Of a stretch of DNA of 64,000 nt, positions 53,625-61,393 are shown one piece after another. The notes under the pieces were generated by a model that made no database searches, was not told the DNA's origin, and saw only the letters and a program-made list of their open reading frames with translations. Source of the stretch: Virgibacillus profundi (GTDB taxonomy: Bacteria; Bacillota; Bacilli; Bacillales; Amphibacillaceae); the NCBI RefSeq assembly GCF_002287375.1, contig NZ_NPOA01000014.1, forward strand, positions 1 through 64,000. The letters are read 5' to 3'. Numbering within the stretch: the first letter of the stretch is position 1; every line of letters starts with the position of its first letter. The translations under genes and the position numbers were made by a program.

Positions 53625-54374
53625 ATGAATTTAGGTAATCCAATAGCGAAAGGAAATACTGCAAAAATTTATCTATTCGACAACAAAATAGTTAAAGTTT
53701 TTAACGACTATTTACCCGATACTGAATCCATAAATGAAGCAAAGAAGCAAAGATATGCCTTTTCATGTGGGCTTCCTGTACCTGAAATTTTAGATGTTAC
53801 CAATATAAACGGAAAACAAGCAATTATAATGGAATATATTAAGGGAGAGACATTAGGAAATTTATTTTTCAAAGATAAAGAACAAGCAGAGTATTACCTG
53901 AATATTTCAGTCGATATGCAACTTCAAATTCATAACATTATTCCAGAAACAATCGAATCAATGTATGATAAGTTATATTGTCAAATTGGGACAATAAATA
54001 ATTTAGATAAAAGGCATAAATCTTATTTGTTAAAAAAACTGGAATCATTTACATTTGAGAAAAGGCTCTGCCATGGTGACTTTCATTTATTTAATTTGAT
54101 TAAAGAAGACAACCAAGTGGTAGTTATAGATTGGGTTGATTCGAGTGCTGGAGATATTCGTGCTGATATTTATCGGACCTATCTTTTATATTCCCAATTT
54201 TCATCTAAAATAGCAGATATGTACTTGCGACTTTATTGTGAAAAGAGTGGACTGTTAAGGTCTGAAATATTTCAATGGGCTCCAGTCATTGCCAGAGCAA
54301 GATTATCTGAAAATGTCTCATCTGAGAATTCAGAACGACTTATAAAGATTATAAATAAATACTGCCCATTATAA
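53625..54374 (+). CDS. APH/choline-kinase-fold phosphotransferase
   Basis: 249 residues with a small kinase fold. ATP-loop start GNPIAKGNTAKIYLF, the catalytic loop CHGDFHLFNLI (HGDxxxxN) and the metal-binding VVIDWVDSSAGD are those of aminoglycoside/macrolide phosphotransferase-like enzymes. Many such small chromosomal proteins act on unknown substrates and resistance should not be assumed. RBS AGGGAG 7-9 bases before the ATG. Confidence 0.85.
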   Translation: MNLGNPIAKGNTAKIYLFDNKIVKVFNDYLPDTESINEAKKQRYAFSCGLPVPEILDVTNINGKQAIIMEYIKGETLGNLFFKDKEQAEYYLNISVDMQLQIHNIIPETIESMYDKLYCQIGTINNLDKRHKSYLLKKLESFTFEKRLCHGDFHLFNLIKEDNQVVVIDWVDSSAGDIRADIYRTYLLYSQFSSKIADMYLRLYCEKSGLLRSEIFQWAPVIARARLSENVSSENSERLIKIINKYCPL

Positions 54375-54617
54375 TATGACAACACTATGTAGCGTTACTT
54401 TAAGATTCATTCAGTAGGCTCATTGGCAGCTTTTCTAATTGAATTATAGGGCAGTTTAGCTAAAGGGTGTGGTCTGATAATCCTTTCAGCAATCTGGTCC
54501 ATATTCTCGAATAATACTTAATAAGGGAATTATATTTAATATAAAGAGGATTATGAAATATTTATGTAGTAATAAATATGTAAAAAAATAACGAATAGGG
54601 AAAAGGGGGAATTGAAA

Positions 54618-55127
54618 ATGGATGTAAGATATCCAATTGGGAAATTACAAGTTCCTAAAAAAGTAACATTAGAAAATATTCAAGAATGGCTAAAGGAAAT
54701 TGAAACTTACACGATTCGACTAAGAGAAACTGTTGACTCATTACGTGATGAGGAATTAAGCAGAACATATCGTGATGGCAGCTGGACAGTTCATCAACTT
54801 GTTCATCACATTGCAGATTCTCAGTTGAACATGTACCAGCGGTTGAAGCTGGCTTTAACAGATGAGAATCCAACAGTACCAGCTTTTGATCAAGAAAAGT
54901 GGGCTATTCAACCGGATACAAAACTTCCTATAGAAAGTTCTATTAAAATGCTTGAAGGTATAAATGAGCGCATCGTATCTTTGGGTCATAGTTTAACCGA
55001 AGAGCAATTAGAGCGAGCTTTTACTCATCAGAAAAACGGTAAAATAACACTTGCAACAAAGGTTGCAAAATTAGCTTGGCATGAAGAGCATCACTTAGCC
55101 CATATAAAAATCGCATTATCAAAATAA
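54618..55127 (+). CDS. DinB/YfiT-type metal-dependent transferase
   Basis: 169 residues of the DinB four-helix fold. The metal His are in VHHIADSQLNMY (~60) and AWHEEHHLAHI (~155-165). Start DVRYPIGKLQVP and the DQEKWAIQPDTKLPI block match YfiT of Bacillus, a family with bacillithiol S-transferase members (BstA type). It probably joins bacillithiol to electrophilic compounds. ATG 54618 has GGGGGA 7 bases before it. Confidence 0.87.
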   Translation: MDVRYPIGKLQVPKKVTLENIQEWLKEIETYTIRLRETVDSLRDEELSRTYRDGSWTVHQLVHHIADSQLNMYQRLKLALTDENPTVPAFDQEKWAIQPDTKLPIESSIKMLEGINERIVSLGHSLTEEQLERAFTHQKNGKITLATKVAKLAWHEEHHLAHIKIALSK

Positions 55128-55143
55128 TACAGTATGTATGGAA

Positions 55144-55178
55144 ATTGCTTATCGAACTTCGATAAGCAATTTTTTTAA
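55144..55178 (+). terminator. Terminator of yfiT-like gene
   Basis: ATTGCTTATCGA/TCGATAAGCAAT, 12-bp perfect stem, 3-base loop and seven T. Confidence 0.88.
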
Positions 55179-55353
55179 AAAATAAGGAATAATTACAGAG
55201 GTTTTATTTAACTACAGTCAAGTAATCATTCGTTAGATATGGGGGAACTTACGGTTACCCCTTACTACACTCTTTAGTAGATAAATATTAACACTAAATA
55301 AGATTGCATATATGATAAAGTGAGAATATTAATTCATAGGTGAGAGGTGAATA

Positions 55354-55431
55354 ATGATGATCGATAAAATTAATTTATCGAAGCGGGAAAATATATTTTT
55401 AGCAAAGAAATCATTAATAGCGAATATTTAA
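55354..55431 (+). pseudogene. Fic-family protein, N-terminal remnant
   Basis: After RBS GAGAGGTG an ATG at 55354 opens MMIDKINLSKRENIFLAKK, then SLIANI and stops. I recognise the front of a group of bacterial Fic-domain proteins (LSKRENIFLAKKxIxxxI). The AMP-transferring core is missing. It may have been part of a toxin-like module. Confidence 0.45.
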
Positions 55432-55558
55432 TAAAAACATCAGTGCTTTCTTACCTATTTGGAGGGCTGGGCTCCGTGGCTCGCTAAGGGTCTAAATTTT
55501 GCATAGACAGCTAAATTTGATTTTGAGAACGGATCACCTAGGATAATGTACTAAACTA

Positions 55559-55750
55559 ATGAAAACTTATTTAGATGAAAAAGGTATTAGTATCCCATTT
55601 TTACTTTTGGCAGTAGGACAAGCAATAGGTTCCTTGCTCGCTGGCTGGTTTATTGGAACATGGGGCTACGTTCCTTGTTTTATACTTTATGGATTAGTTG
55701 GCATGCTGGCTACTTTTATAAGCCCAAAAAAGAGTAAGATGTCTAGTTGA
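55559..55750 (+). pseudogene. MFS transporter, C-terminal remnant
   Basis: 63 residues with two membrane helices: SIPFLLLAVGQAIGSLLAGW and VPCFILYGLVGMLATFIS. The GQAIGSLLAGW pattern is that of the 11th helix of MFS exporters. It has no RBS and lacks ten helices, so it is a relic. The 120 bases between the Fic relic and this one contain nothing I recognise. Confidence 0.6.
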
Positions 55751-55831
55751 AATAAGTCGTACAGTTTAAGATGAAGTTATTCCGCTAAAAGCAAAGGAGG
55801 TAGAAGTTCTCTACTACCTTTTAATTTAGTA

Positions 55832-56407
55832 CTAATTATTACTTATTTCTTTTACAACTTTTGCTGGAACTCCTGCAACAACAGAATTTTCCGGAACGTC
55901 CTTTGTAACAACGGCACCAGCGGCGACCACAGCATTGTCACCAATAGTTACACCTGGTAAAATAGTTGCATTAGAACCAATCCATGTGTTTTTTCCAAGG
56001 GTAACGGCTGCAGCATACGTCGTATTTCTTGTTTCTAAAGACATCCCATGATTAAGAGTCGCAATGGTAACATTCATTCCCAGTAAGGAACCATCTCCGA
56101 TATAGATTCCACCTCTATCCTGAAAAGAGCAACCCGTATTAAAGAATACGTTTTTTCCAATCGTGGTATTTTTTCCAAAGTCAGTATAAAAAGGAGGGAA
56201 GCACATAAAAGACGCATCCACTTCACTATCTGTTAATGTTCGAAATATCTCAACAATTTCTTCCTTTGAATGATAAGAAGTATTTAATTCCATTGTTATT
56301 CTTTGTGCTTTAAAACTGCACTGTGTTAACAGTCCATGGAGTTCCTTATCCTCTCCGGCAATCGGATTTCCTGCCTTGCAATACGCAATAAATTCTTCCA
56401 TATTCAT
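55832..56407 (-). CDS. Maltose/galactoside O-acetyltransferase-like enzyme
   Basis: 191 residues of the left-handed beta-helix (hexapeptide) acetyltransferase family: N-terminal Mac domain ([10 protein letters not shown]), [25 protein letters not shown] (read 73-97), catalytic His in TLNHGMSLE, and the C-terminal [21 protein letters not shown]. It transfers acetyl from acetyl-CoA to a sugar-like acceptor. The NTGC and NHG parts fit LacA/Maa types. RBS AGAGGG 7-9 bases before the ATG. Confidence 0.88.
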   Translation of the reverse strand: MNMEEFIAYCKAGNPIAGEDKELHGLLTQCSFKAQRITMELNTSYHSKEEIVEIFRTLTDSEVDASFMCFPPFYTDFGKNTTIGKNVFFNTGCSFQDRGGIYIGDGSLLGMNVTIATLNHGMSLETRNTTYAAAVTLGKNTWIGSNATILPGVTIGDNAVVAAGAVVTKDVPENSVVAGVPAKVVKEISNN

Positions 56408-56778
56408 TTGATATCCCTCTTTCTATTTTCATCCGTGTTACTCTATATCAATTAGTACTTCGATATCACCCGGATAATTCTCTATTTTCAATACATTTTC
56501 TATAATTTTTCTTTTCATAACTCCATTTAGATCCTATAGAAGTCTTAATATCATCATAAAATAATAGTGTCAAAATAACAAATACCTATATAGAATACCC
56601 TGATATACCCTTTTACTATAGGAATGTATAATGAAAAATATAATCAACCAACACCAATGACATTTAAAATTAAACAAACCAAGATTTTAGATGATAGTAG
56701 TATTTGGTTAAGATACTTCGTGAATTATATGAGTAAATTTTAGTTGCACTTTTGTAGAAAGAAATTTATACTTTTCCA
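56408..56778. other. Intergenic stretch, nothing recognised
   Basis: AT-rich, no frame with RBS on either strand, no repeat or RNA motif that I can name. The promoter of the acetyltransferase should be in its left part. Confidence 0.4.
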
Positions 56779-56826
56779 GCAAAAAAGCGTAAGAAAATTT
56801 AATATTTCCTTACGCTTTTCTAAAAA
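56779..56826. terminator. Terminator of lysR gene
   Basis: AAAAGCGTAAG/CTTACGCTTTT stem with A and T runs on the outside. Confidence 0.8.
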
Positions 56827-56827
56827 A

Positions 56828-57721
56828 TTAATTTGATGCATAGCTTGACAAATCATCTCGTAATCCCATTAGAAAAGCTCGACTTGCTGATGATAATGTT
56901 TGATTTTTCTTCCAAACGATATTTAAATTTGCTTCCAATGGTGGGTCAAAGGGTAAAAATTTGAGTGTTTGTTTAGATGATGTATCAATCAGTCGATCTA
57001 TACATAATGCATAACCTAATCCTTCTTCTACCATAATTGCAGCATTAAAAATAAGATTATAGGTTGCAACAATTGGATTTTGATTAATATTTCGTCCAAG
57101 CCAACCAGAAAGTTGATTATCAACAATACTTTGGCGAGATACGAGAAGTGGCTGATCGTTTATGTCACTCGGGTGTATGGCATCTTTATGTGCAAGCGGG
57201 CTATCCCGTCGCATTAGAATACCCCAGCGATCCTGGTAGGGTAGTTCAATGAAATCATATTGATTTTTATCGGTCGGCTCGATTAATAATCCAAAATCGA
57301 ATAACCCGTTTTCTAATTTCTCAGAAACGTCATCTGCATTACCACTATAGAGATGGAAGATAATATTCGGATACGTTGATTGTAGTTTATTTAATGACTT
57401 TGCTATGATGCGCATGCCTTCTGTCTCACCACAACCAATTGCAATTTCACCATGAATATCTACAGAGGAATCACTTAGATTATGTTCCGTACGATCAACT
57501 AATTCAATAATTTCCTTCGCTTTTTGAAGTAAATAGTGACCGGAATCTGTGAGAATAATTTCGCGATTACCACGAATAAATAAAGTCGTTGCTAATTGTT
57601 CTTCCAATTCTTTGAGCTGACGAGAAAGCGTCGGTTGTGTTAAATGCAGTGATTCAGCTGCTTTTGAAATATTGCGCTCATTGGCTAAAGCAATAAAATA
57701 ACACAAAACTCGAACGTCCAT
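56828..57721 (-). CDS. LysR-family transcription regulator
   Basis: 297 residues: winged helix (FIALANERNISKAAESLHLTQPTLSRQLKELEEQL across residues ~8-42) and a periplasmic-binding-like effector domain. ATG 57721 is set by AAGGAAGG 8 bases before it. It faces away from the CoA-ligase gene, and a perfect palindrome lies between them, so it may control that gene. IRGNREIILTDSGHYLLQKA resembles YraN/CynR-like members; the effector is unknown. Confidence 0.88.
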   Translation of the reverse strand: MDVRVLCYFIALANERNISKAAESLHLTQPTLSRQLKELEEQLATTLFIRGNREIILTDSGHYLLQKAKEIIELVDRTEHNLSDSSVDIHGEIAIGCGETEGMRIIAKSLNKLQSTYPNIIFHLYSGNADDVSEKLENGLFDFGLLIEPTDKNQYDFIELPYQDRWGILMRRDSPLAHKDAIHPSDINDQPLLVSRQSIVDNQLSGWLGRNINQNPIVATYNLIFNAAIMVEEGLGYALCIDRLIDTSSKQTLKFLPFDPPLEANLNIVWKKNQTLSSASRAFLMGLRDDLSSYASN

Positions 57722-57911
57722 AAATAAACCTTCCTTTATATAGCTCATAAGCATAATTGGCTAGTTAATATAAGTATTTCTTTTACCTAGTATATCAATT
57801 TAAAGTTGAATTGAAAGAGGAATGTAAAAAGATAGTAGGTTTCAAAGGGGAGAAAAGAGGACGGGAAGAAAGAGCGGAAACATCTAAGGATTCGGTGGTT
57901 TTCAAATATCA

Positions 57912-57925
57912 ATCAAACGTTTGAT
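57912..57925. promoter_or_regulatory. Perfect 14-bp palindrome
   Basis: ATCAAACGTTTGAT, 24 bases before the -35 box of the CoA-ligase promoter. A regulator-binding site; size and symmetry suit a TetR- or MarR-type protein better than the T-N11-A site of LysR proteins. Confidence 0.6.
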
Positions 57926-57949
57926 CAATGCCCCTGTGATTGTGTCTCA

Positions 57950-57978
57950 TTGACAATCCTCTCAGTAAAATATATATT
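57950..57978 (+). promoter_or_regulatory. Sigma-A promoter of the CoA-ligase gene
   Basis: TTGACA (57950-57955), 17 bases, TATATT (57973-57978). Confidence 0.8.
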
Positions 57979-58032
57979 GTTTATATAATAAATCCCAAGA
58001 ATCAATATTTTCGGTTAATTGCATATTACAAA

Positions 58033-58047
58033 ATGATAGCGGTTTCA
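58033..58047 (+). promoter_or_regulatory. cre site (CcpA)
   Basis: ATGATAGCGGTTTCA matches the cre consensus WTGNAANCGNWNNCW with one change (T for the first A). It lies about 50 bases after the likely transcription start, where CcpA would block elongation on good carbon sources, as for acsA of B. subtilis. Confidence 0.75.
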
Positions 58048-58115
58048 AAGGGGTTTCTACATAGTCAAAGTAGATTCTGAACATGGGAAACATTACATAT
58101 GAGGAGGAGATTCGA

Positions 58116-60092
58116 TTGAGTACAGATTTAGGAGGAATTCAAGATATCATCAAGGATAGTAAGATTGTCTACCCAGATAAGGCGAGGCAGGAATCAACCG
58201 AAATAGGGAGCAGTGAGGCTTTTCAAACCTTACTACAGCAATCGCAGGAAGATCCTGAGACGTTTTGGAATAATGTTGCCAAGGAACTGCATTGGTTTAA
58301 ACCGTGGGAAAAAACTATTAGTGGTAGCTTGTCAGATTTTGAATTTTTCCAAGGAGGCATCAGCAATCCTTGCTACAATCTATTAGATCGGCATATCGAA
58401 AATGGAGCGGGCAATAGAACTGCGCTTATTTGGGAAGGGGAAGATGGGAAATCGAGTTTTTATACTTACCGGATGCTACTGGAAGAAGTGAATCGGTTCG
58501 CCAATATTCTTCAGTCTATGGGAGTGAAGAAGGGTGATCCTGTTGCCATTTATCTTCCTAATCTTGCGGAGTCGTTTATTGCAATCCTTGCTTGTTTTCG
58601 ATTGGGGGCTGTTTATAGCACGATCTTCTCCGGTTTTTCCGAACAATCTTTAAAAGATCGTCTGGCCAGTTATGAGCCAAAGATGGTCGTTACTGCTGAT
58701 GCAAGTTTGCGGCGTGGAAAAGTAATTCCGCTTAAAGAAAAAGTTGATCATGTTATTGATGAAATTCCCAGTGTCGATGCGGTGATTGTCGTGGACCGTT
58801 TGGGTACGAAACCATCGATGGAACAAGGAAGAGATTTCTGGTGGCATGAAGAACGACAGAAGGCAGCTATTCATTTTGATCCTGTACATGTTGAGGCAAA
58901 TGAGCCAGGGATTGTCTTTTATACAAGTGGGACAACGGGCAAACCTAAAGGGGTTGTTCATGCTGGCATGGCATTCGTTGTTCAAAACTATGTTTATGCC
59001 AAATATCATATGGATCATCGCCCTGATGACGTTTTTTGGTGTACAGCGGACGTTGGTTGGTTAACGATGCATATCTGGGGAGTCGTTGGCTCGTTGGCAA
59101 ACGGAGTCACAACAGTTGTTTACGAAGGTGCTCCTAATTATCCGGAGCAGGATCGCTTTTATCAAATTATCGATAAATATCGGGTGAACAAGTTATTTAC
59201 AGCTCCAACTGCATTACGCATGCTTCGAAGTCTTGGAGAAAAAGCGCTTCAGCCATATGATCTATCTTGTCTCGATGTTGTTTCGCTGGTTGGGGAACCG
59301 TTTGATCCGGATACGTGGCATTGGACGAAAGATGTACTTGGTCAGGGTGAAATTTGTGTCAATAATACATGGGGGCAAACGGAAACAGCAGGAACTCCAT
59401 TAGCAGGAGCTGCTTGGCTAACGCCTATGAAACCGGGATCTGCCGGTGTCCAGTTTTTGGGTGCTGATATGGGCATTGTAGATAATGAAGGAAACCCTGT
59501 TCCTAAAGGCACACTGGGGAACTTAGTTATCAAAAAGCCGTTCCCAATGCTGTGCCGTACACTTTGGAAGGAACCTGAGCGCTATTACGAAAAGTATTTC
59601 AGCCAGGTGGAAGGGAATTATTACGCGAGTGACATTGCTTTAGAGGATGAAGATGGATATTTCTGGGTCGTGGGACGTTCGGATGATGCCTTTAATGTCT
59701 CGGGTCATCGTTTAAGTACAATGGAAATTGAGAATGCAGTCCTGGAATGCGATGGGGTCTCGGAAGTTGCAGTCATCGGTGCCCCGGATAAAATCAAGGG
59801 AGAGGTTCCTGTCGTTTTTGCAACAATAGCTGAGGAATTCACTGCAGACAATGATCTGAAAAAGCAAATTGAGCAAAGTATCGTAAAAGGGATTGGTCAA
59901 TTAGCACGCCCTCAAAGTATCTTTTTTGTTGAGTCGATGCCAAAAACCGTCAGCGGGAAGATTATGCGACGACTTTTGAAAGAAGTCCAAATAAAAGGAG
60001 AAGTCGCAAGTGATGTGACCGGACTTGAAGACCCTGCGGCTATTGACCATATTAGAGAAGTTGTTTCGGGTAACATGAAGACGAAAATATAA
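58116..60092 (+). CDS. Acetyl/propionyl-CoA synthetase (AMP-forming)
   Basis: 658 residues of the ANL superfamily: N-terminal ACAS domain (PETFWNNVAKELHWFKPW), ATP loop YTSGTTGKPKG, NTWGQTE, the hinge GRSDDAFNVSGHRLS and the acetylatable Lys in PKTVSGKIMRR. It makes an acyl-CoA from acetate or a related acid through acyl-AMP. Acetate against propionate cannot be decided by eye. The TTG at 58116 is the likely start since AGGAGG lies 8 bases before it; the in-frame ATG at 58083 has no RBS. Under a cre site. Confidence 0.92.
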   Translation: MSTDLGGIQDIIKDSKIVYPDKARQESTEIGSSEAFQTLLQQSQEDPETFWNNVAKELHWFKPWEKTISGSLSDFEFFQGGISNPCYNLLDRHIENGAGNRTALIWEGEDGKSSFYTYRMLLEEVNRFANILQSMGVKKGDPVAIYLPNLAESFIAILACFRLGAVYSTIFSGFSEQSLKDRLASYEPKMVVTADASLRRGKVIPLKEKVDHVIDEIPSVDAVIVVDRLGTKPSMEQGRDFWWHEERQKAAIHFDPVHVEANEPGIVFYTSGTTGKPKGVVHAGMAFVVQNYVYAKYHMDHRPDDVFWCTADVGWLTMHIWGVVGSLANGVTTVVYEGAPNYPEQDRFYQIIDKYRVNKLFTAPTALRMLRSLGEKALQPYDLSCLDVVSLVGEPFDPDTWHWTKDVLGQGEICVNNTWGQTETAGTPLAGAAWLTPMKPGSAGVQFLGADMGIVDNEGNPVPKGTLGNLVIKKPFPMLCRTLWKEPERYYEKYFSQVEGNYYASDIALEDEDGYFWVVGRSDDAFNVSGHRLSTMEIENAVLECDGVSEVAVIGAPDKIKGEVPVVFATIAEEFTADNDLKKQIEQSIVKGIGQLARPQSIFFVESMPKTVSGKIMRRLLKEVQIKGEVASDVTGLEDPAAIDHIREVVSGNMKTKI

Positions 60093-60132
60093 TTTTATTG
60101 AGTTGAAAACAGCATTTATTACTTGGGAATCA

Positions 60133-60165
60133 AAGGAAGAGAGACTTTCTGTCTTTCTTCCTTAT
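60133..60165. terminator. Bidirectional terminator
   Basis: AGGAAGAGAGAC/GTCTTTCTTCCT with a TTTCT loop between two converging genes. Confidence 0.7.
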
Positions 60166-60716
60166 TCATTTTTAACAGGGTAAACTACCGTCCCGTCTTC
60201 TTCAATAATTGGCATAGCACCCCATTTGCCAAGCACATGATCAACTACTTCGATTTTGCCGTCACTTCGATCAATGATATGTTTTACATTCACTCCATTA
60301 GCTTTAAGCCAGTTACTAATCAGTAAACGATGGCAGCGCGCAGGGTGTTGTTCTGAACAACAGTAAACAGTGAGCTTGGCAAAGGCTATTTCCTTAAGTT
60401 CATCAATACCTTCTTTGAAATTATTGCTTAACGTATAATCAGCATAATTATGAAAGGATTGATTATTCCAGGCACCATTTAATTTTGGGGAGACATCACC
60501 AGAATCATTTCGCCTGCCACCAAGCTTTGACATATGAAAATAACTTATGCCCTCATTTTCTAACCAATCAGGCATATGATCTTTAGAAAACTGCGGGAAT
60601 TTATGGCTTCCAGGAAATGCACGTACATCTGCTAGAACTTCTACCCCAACATCCTGAAGCATTTTTAAAAATATATCCTTCGAATGTGTTGAATGACCAA
60701 TCGTATATAATTCCAT
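60162..60716 (-). CDS. DUF488 protein
   Basis: 184 residues of the DUF488 family: YTIGHSTHSKDIFLKML at the start, LADVRAFPGSHKFPQF near residue 30, and VYCCSEQHPARCHRLLISNWL (~125-145), with conserved Cys and HRxLI. Function unknown; the fold is close to DNA- or nucleotide-related proteins and members often stand alone. ATG 60716 has GAGGTG 6 bases before it. Confidence 0.88.
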   Translation of the reverse strand: MELYTIGHSTHSKDIFLKMLQDVGVEVLADVRAFPGSHKFPQFSKDHMPDWLENEGISYFHMSKLGGRRNDSGDVSPKLNGAWNNQSFHNYADYTLSNNFKEGIDELKEIAFAKLTVYCCSEQHPARCHRLLISNWLKANGVNVKHIIDRSDGKIEVVDHVLGKWGAMPIIEEDGTVVYPVKNE

Positions 60717-60837
60717 TACTTTCACCTCTTGTTTATGTAGTCCTATTCCTTTTTAGTGACTTAATGAAACGGATTATAGGTTGATAGAATTCATGAATAT
60801 AGCTTGAATTTTTAAGATCCTTAAACAATTTCCGTAT

Positions 60838-60866
60838 TTGACTTTTACTAAAATAAATTTTATAAT
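60838..60866 (+). promoter_or_regulatory. Promoter of the ABC-F leader
   Basis: TTGACT (60838-60843), 17 bases, TATAAT (60861-60866). It lies 520 bases before the ABC-F start, so the message begins with a long leader. Confidence 0.85.
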
Positions 60867-60906
60867 AATCATTATACTTTTAAATTATAAGGAGGATTAT
60901 TAAAAA

Positions 60907-60951
60907 ATGACACACGCGATAAGACTTCGTTTCCCTGCTTTGAACCAGTAA
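60907..60951 (+). CDS. Leader peptide 1 of the ABC-F gene
   Basis: MTHAIRLRFPALNQ, 14 residues, with AGGAGG about 12 bases before the ATG. As I recall, leader peptides with an RLRFPTLNQ-like core precede antibiotic-induced ABC-F genes in other Bacillota (such as Listeria lmo0919), where drug-stalled ribosomes allow readthrough of a terminator. A hairpin (ACTCTGT/ACAGAGT, 60968-60989) follows the stop by 16 bases. Confidence 0.8.
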   Translation: MTHAIRLRFPALNQ

Positions 60952-61052
60952 TTGAATACGTTCAAAGACTCTGTTTGTGTATACAGAGTAAACGGGATTA
61001 GTCTGTCCTTTTTTAATAATCTTCTTTTCAAATACAATTATGTAATGTGAAG

Positions 61053-61080
61053 AAAGGTGGATTGTTCTACCTTTTTTTAT
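61053..61080 (+). terminator. Attenuator 1 of the ABC-F leader
   Basis: AAGGTGGA/TCTACCTT (one G-T pair), 4-base loop TTGT and seven T. It stands 100 bases after leader peptide 1 and 310 bases before the ABC-F start, so it can only be regulatory. Confidence 0.8.
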
Positions 61081-61085
61081 TTTTG

Positions 61086-61150
61086 GCAAATAGGAAAGCA
61101 AACCTATTTGCATAAGTGTAACTAAGGTATTCACCCAAAGAAAGGTGAAT
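61086..61150 (+). other. Two further hairpins in the ABC-F leader
   Basis: GCAAATAGG/CCTATTTGC (61086-61111) and ATTCACC/GGTGAAT (61129-61150), both perfect. No T run. They may be antiterminator parts or spacers. Confidence 0.6.
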
Positions 61151-61233
61151 GCAAGGTTCTCTTATTTTATTTGGAGACAGCAATTCTAACTTAACCCTAA
61201 TCTAAAAGATGGGGATATTCCCTTTACTCAAAA

Positions 61234-61262
61234 TCACAGGCAGATGTCTGTGGTTTTTTGTT
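61234..61262 (+). terminator. Attenuator 2 of the ABC-F leader
   Basis: CACAG/CTGTG (extended by a T-G pair) with an 8-base loop and six T, 30 bases before the start of leader peptide 2. Confidence 0.6.
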
Positions 61263-61290
61263 TTCTAAAAAATGAATGGAGGGATTTTAC

Positions 61291-61314
61291 GTGATGATGT
61301 TACTTTTCTTTTGA
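61291..61314 (+). CDS. Leader peptide 2 of the ABC-F gene
   Basis: GTG ATG ATG TTA CTT TTC TTT TGA, reading MMMLLFF, with GGAGGG 8 bases before the GTG. Its stop overlaps the first bases of hairpin A. Position and size are those of peptides in translation attenuators of resistance genes. Confidence 0.7.
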   Translation: MMMLLFF

Positions 61315-61385
61315 TACGAGCTTGAACTTAAATAAAAGCTCGTATCGATCCAGGCTATCGATACGAAATAATAAAATTTCGGAGG
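61313..61385 (+). promoter_or_regulatory. Translation attenuator with exclusive hairpins
   Basis: Hairpin A: GATACGAGCTT (61313-61323) with AAGCTCGTATC (61336-61346), 11 bp. Hairpin B: CGTATCGAT (61341-61349) with ATCGATACG (61357-61365), 9 bp. Hairpin C: CGAAAT (61364-61369) with ATTTCG (61376-61381), touching the RBS GGAGG (61381-61385). A and B share 61341-61346; B and C share 61364-61365. A ribosome stalled on leader peptide 2 would block A, permit B, and so undo C and free the RBS. Confidence 0.75.
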
Positions 61386-61393
61386 TAGCAAAT

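Noticed and set aside
58060-58076. Another Tn554-like end (TAGTCAAAGTA before the CoA-ligase gene)
   Set aside because: Match of 11 bases only, no radC or transposon sequence near it; most likely chance.
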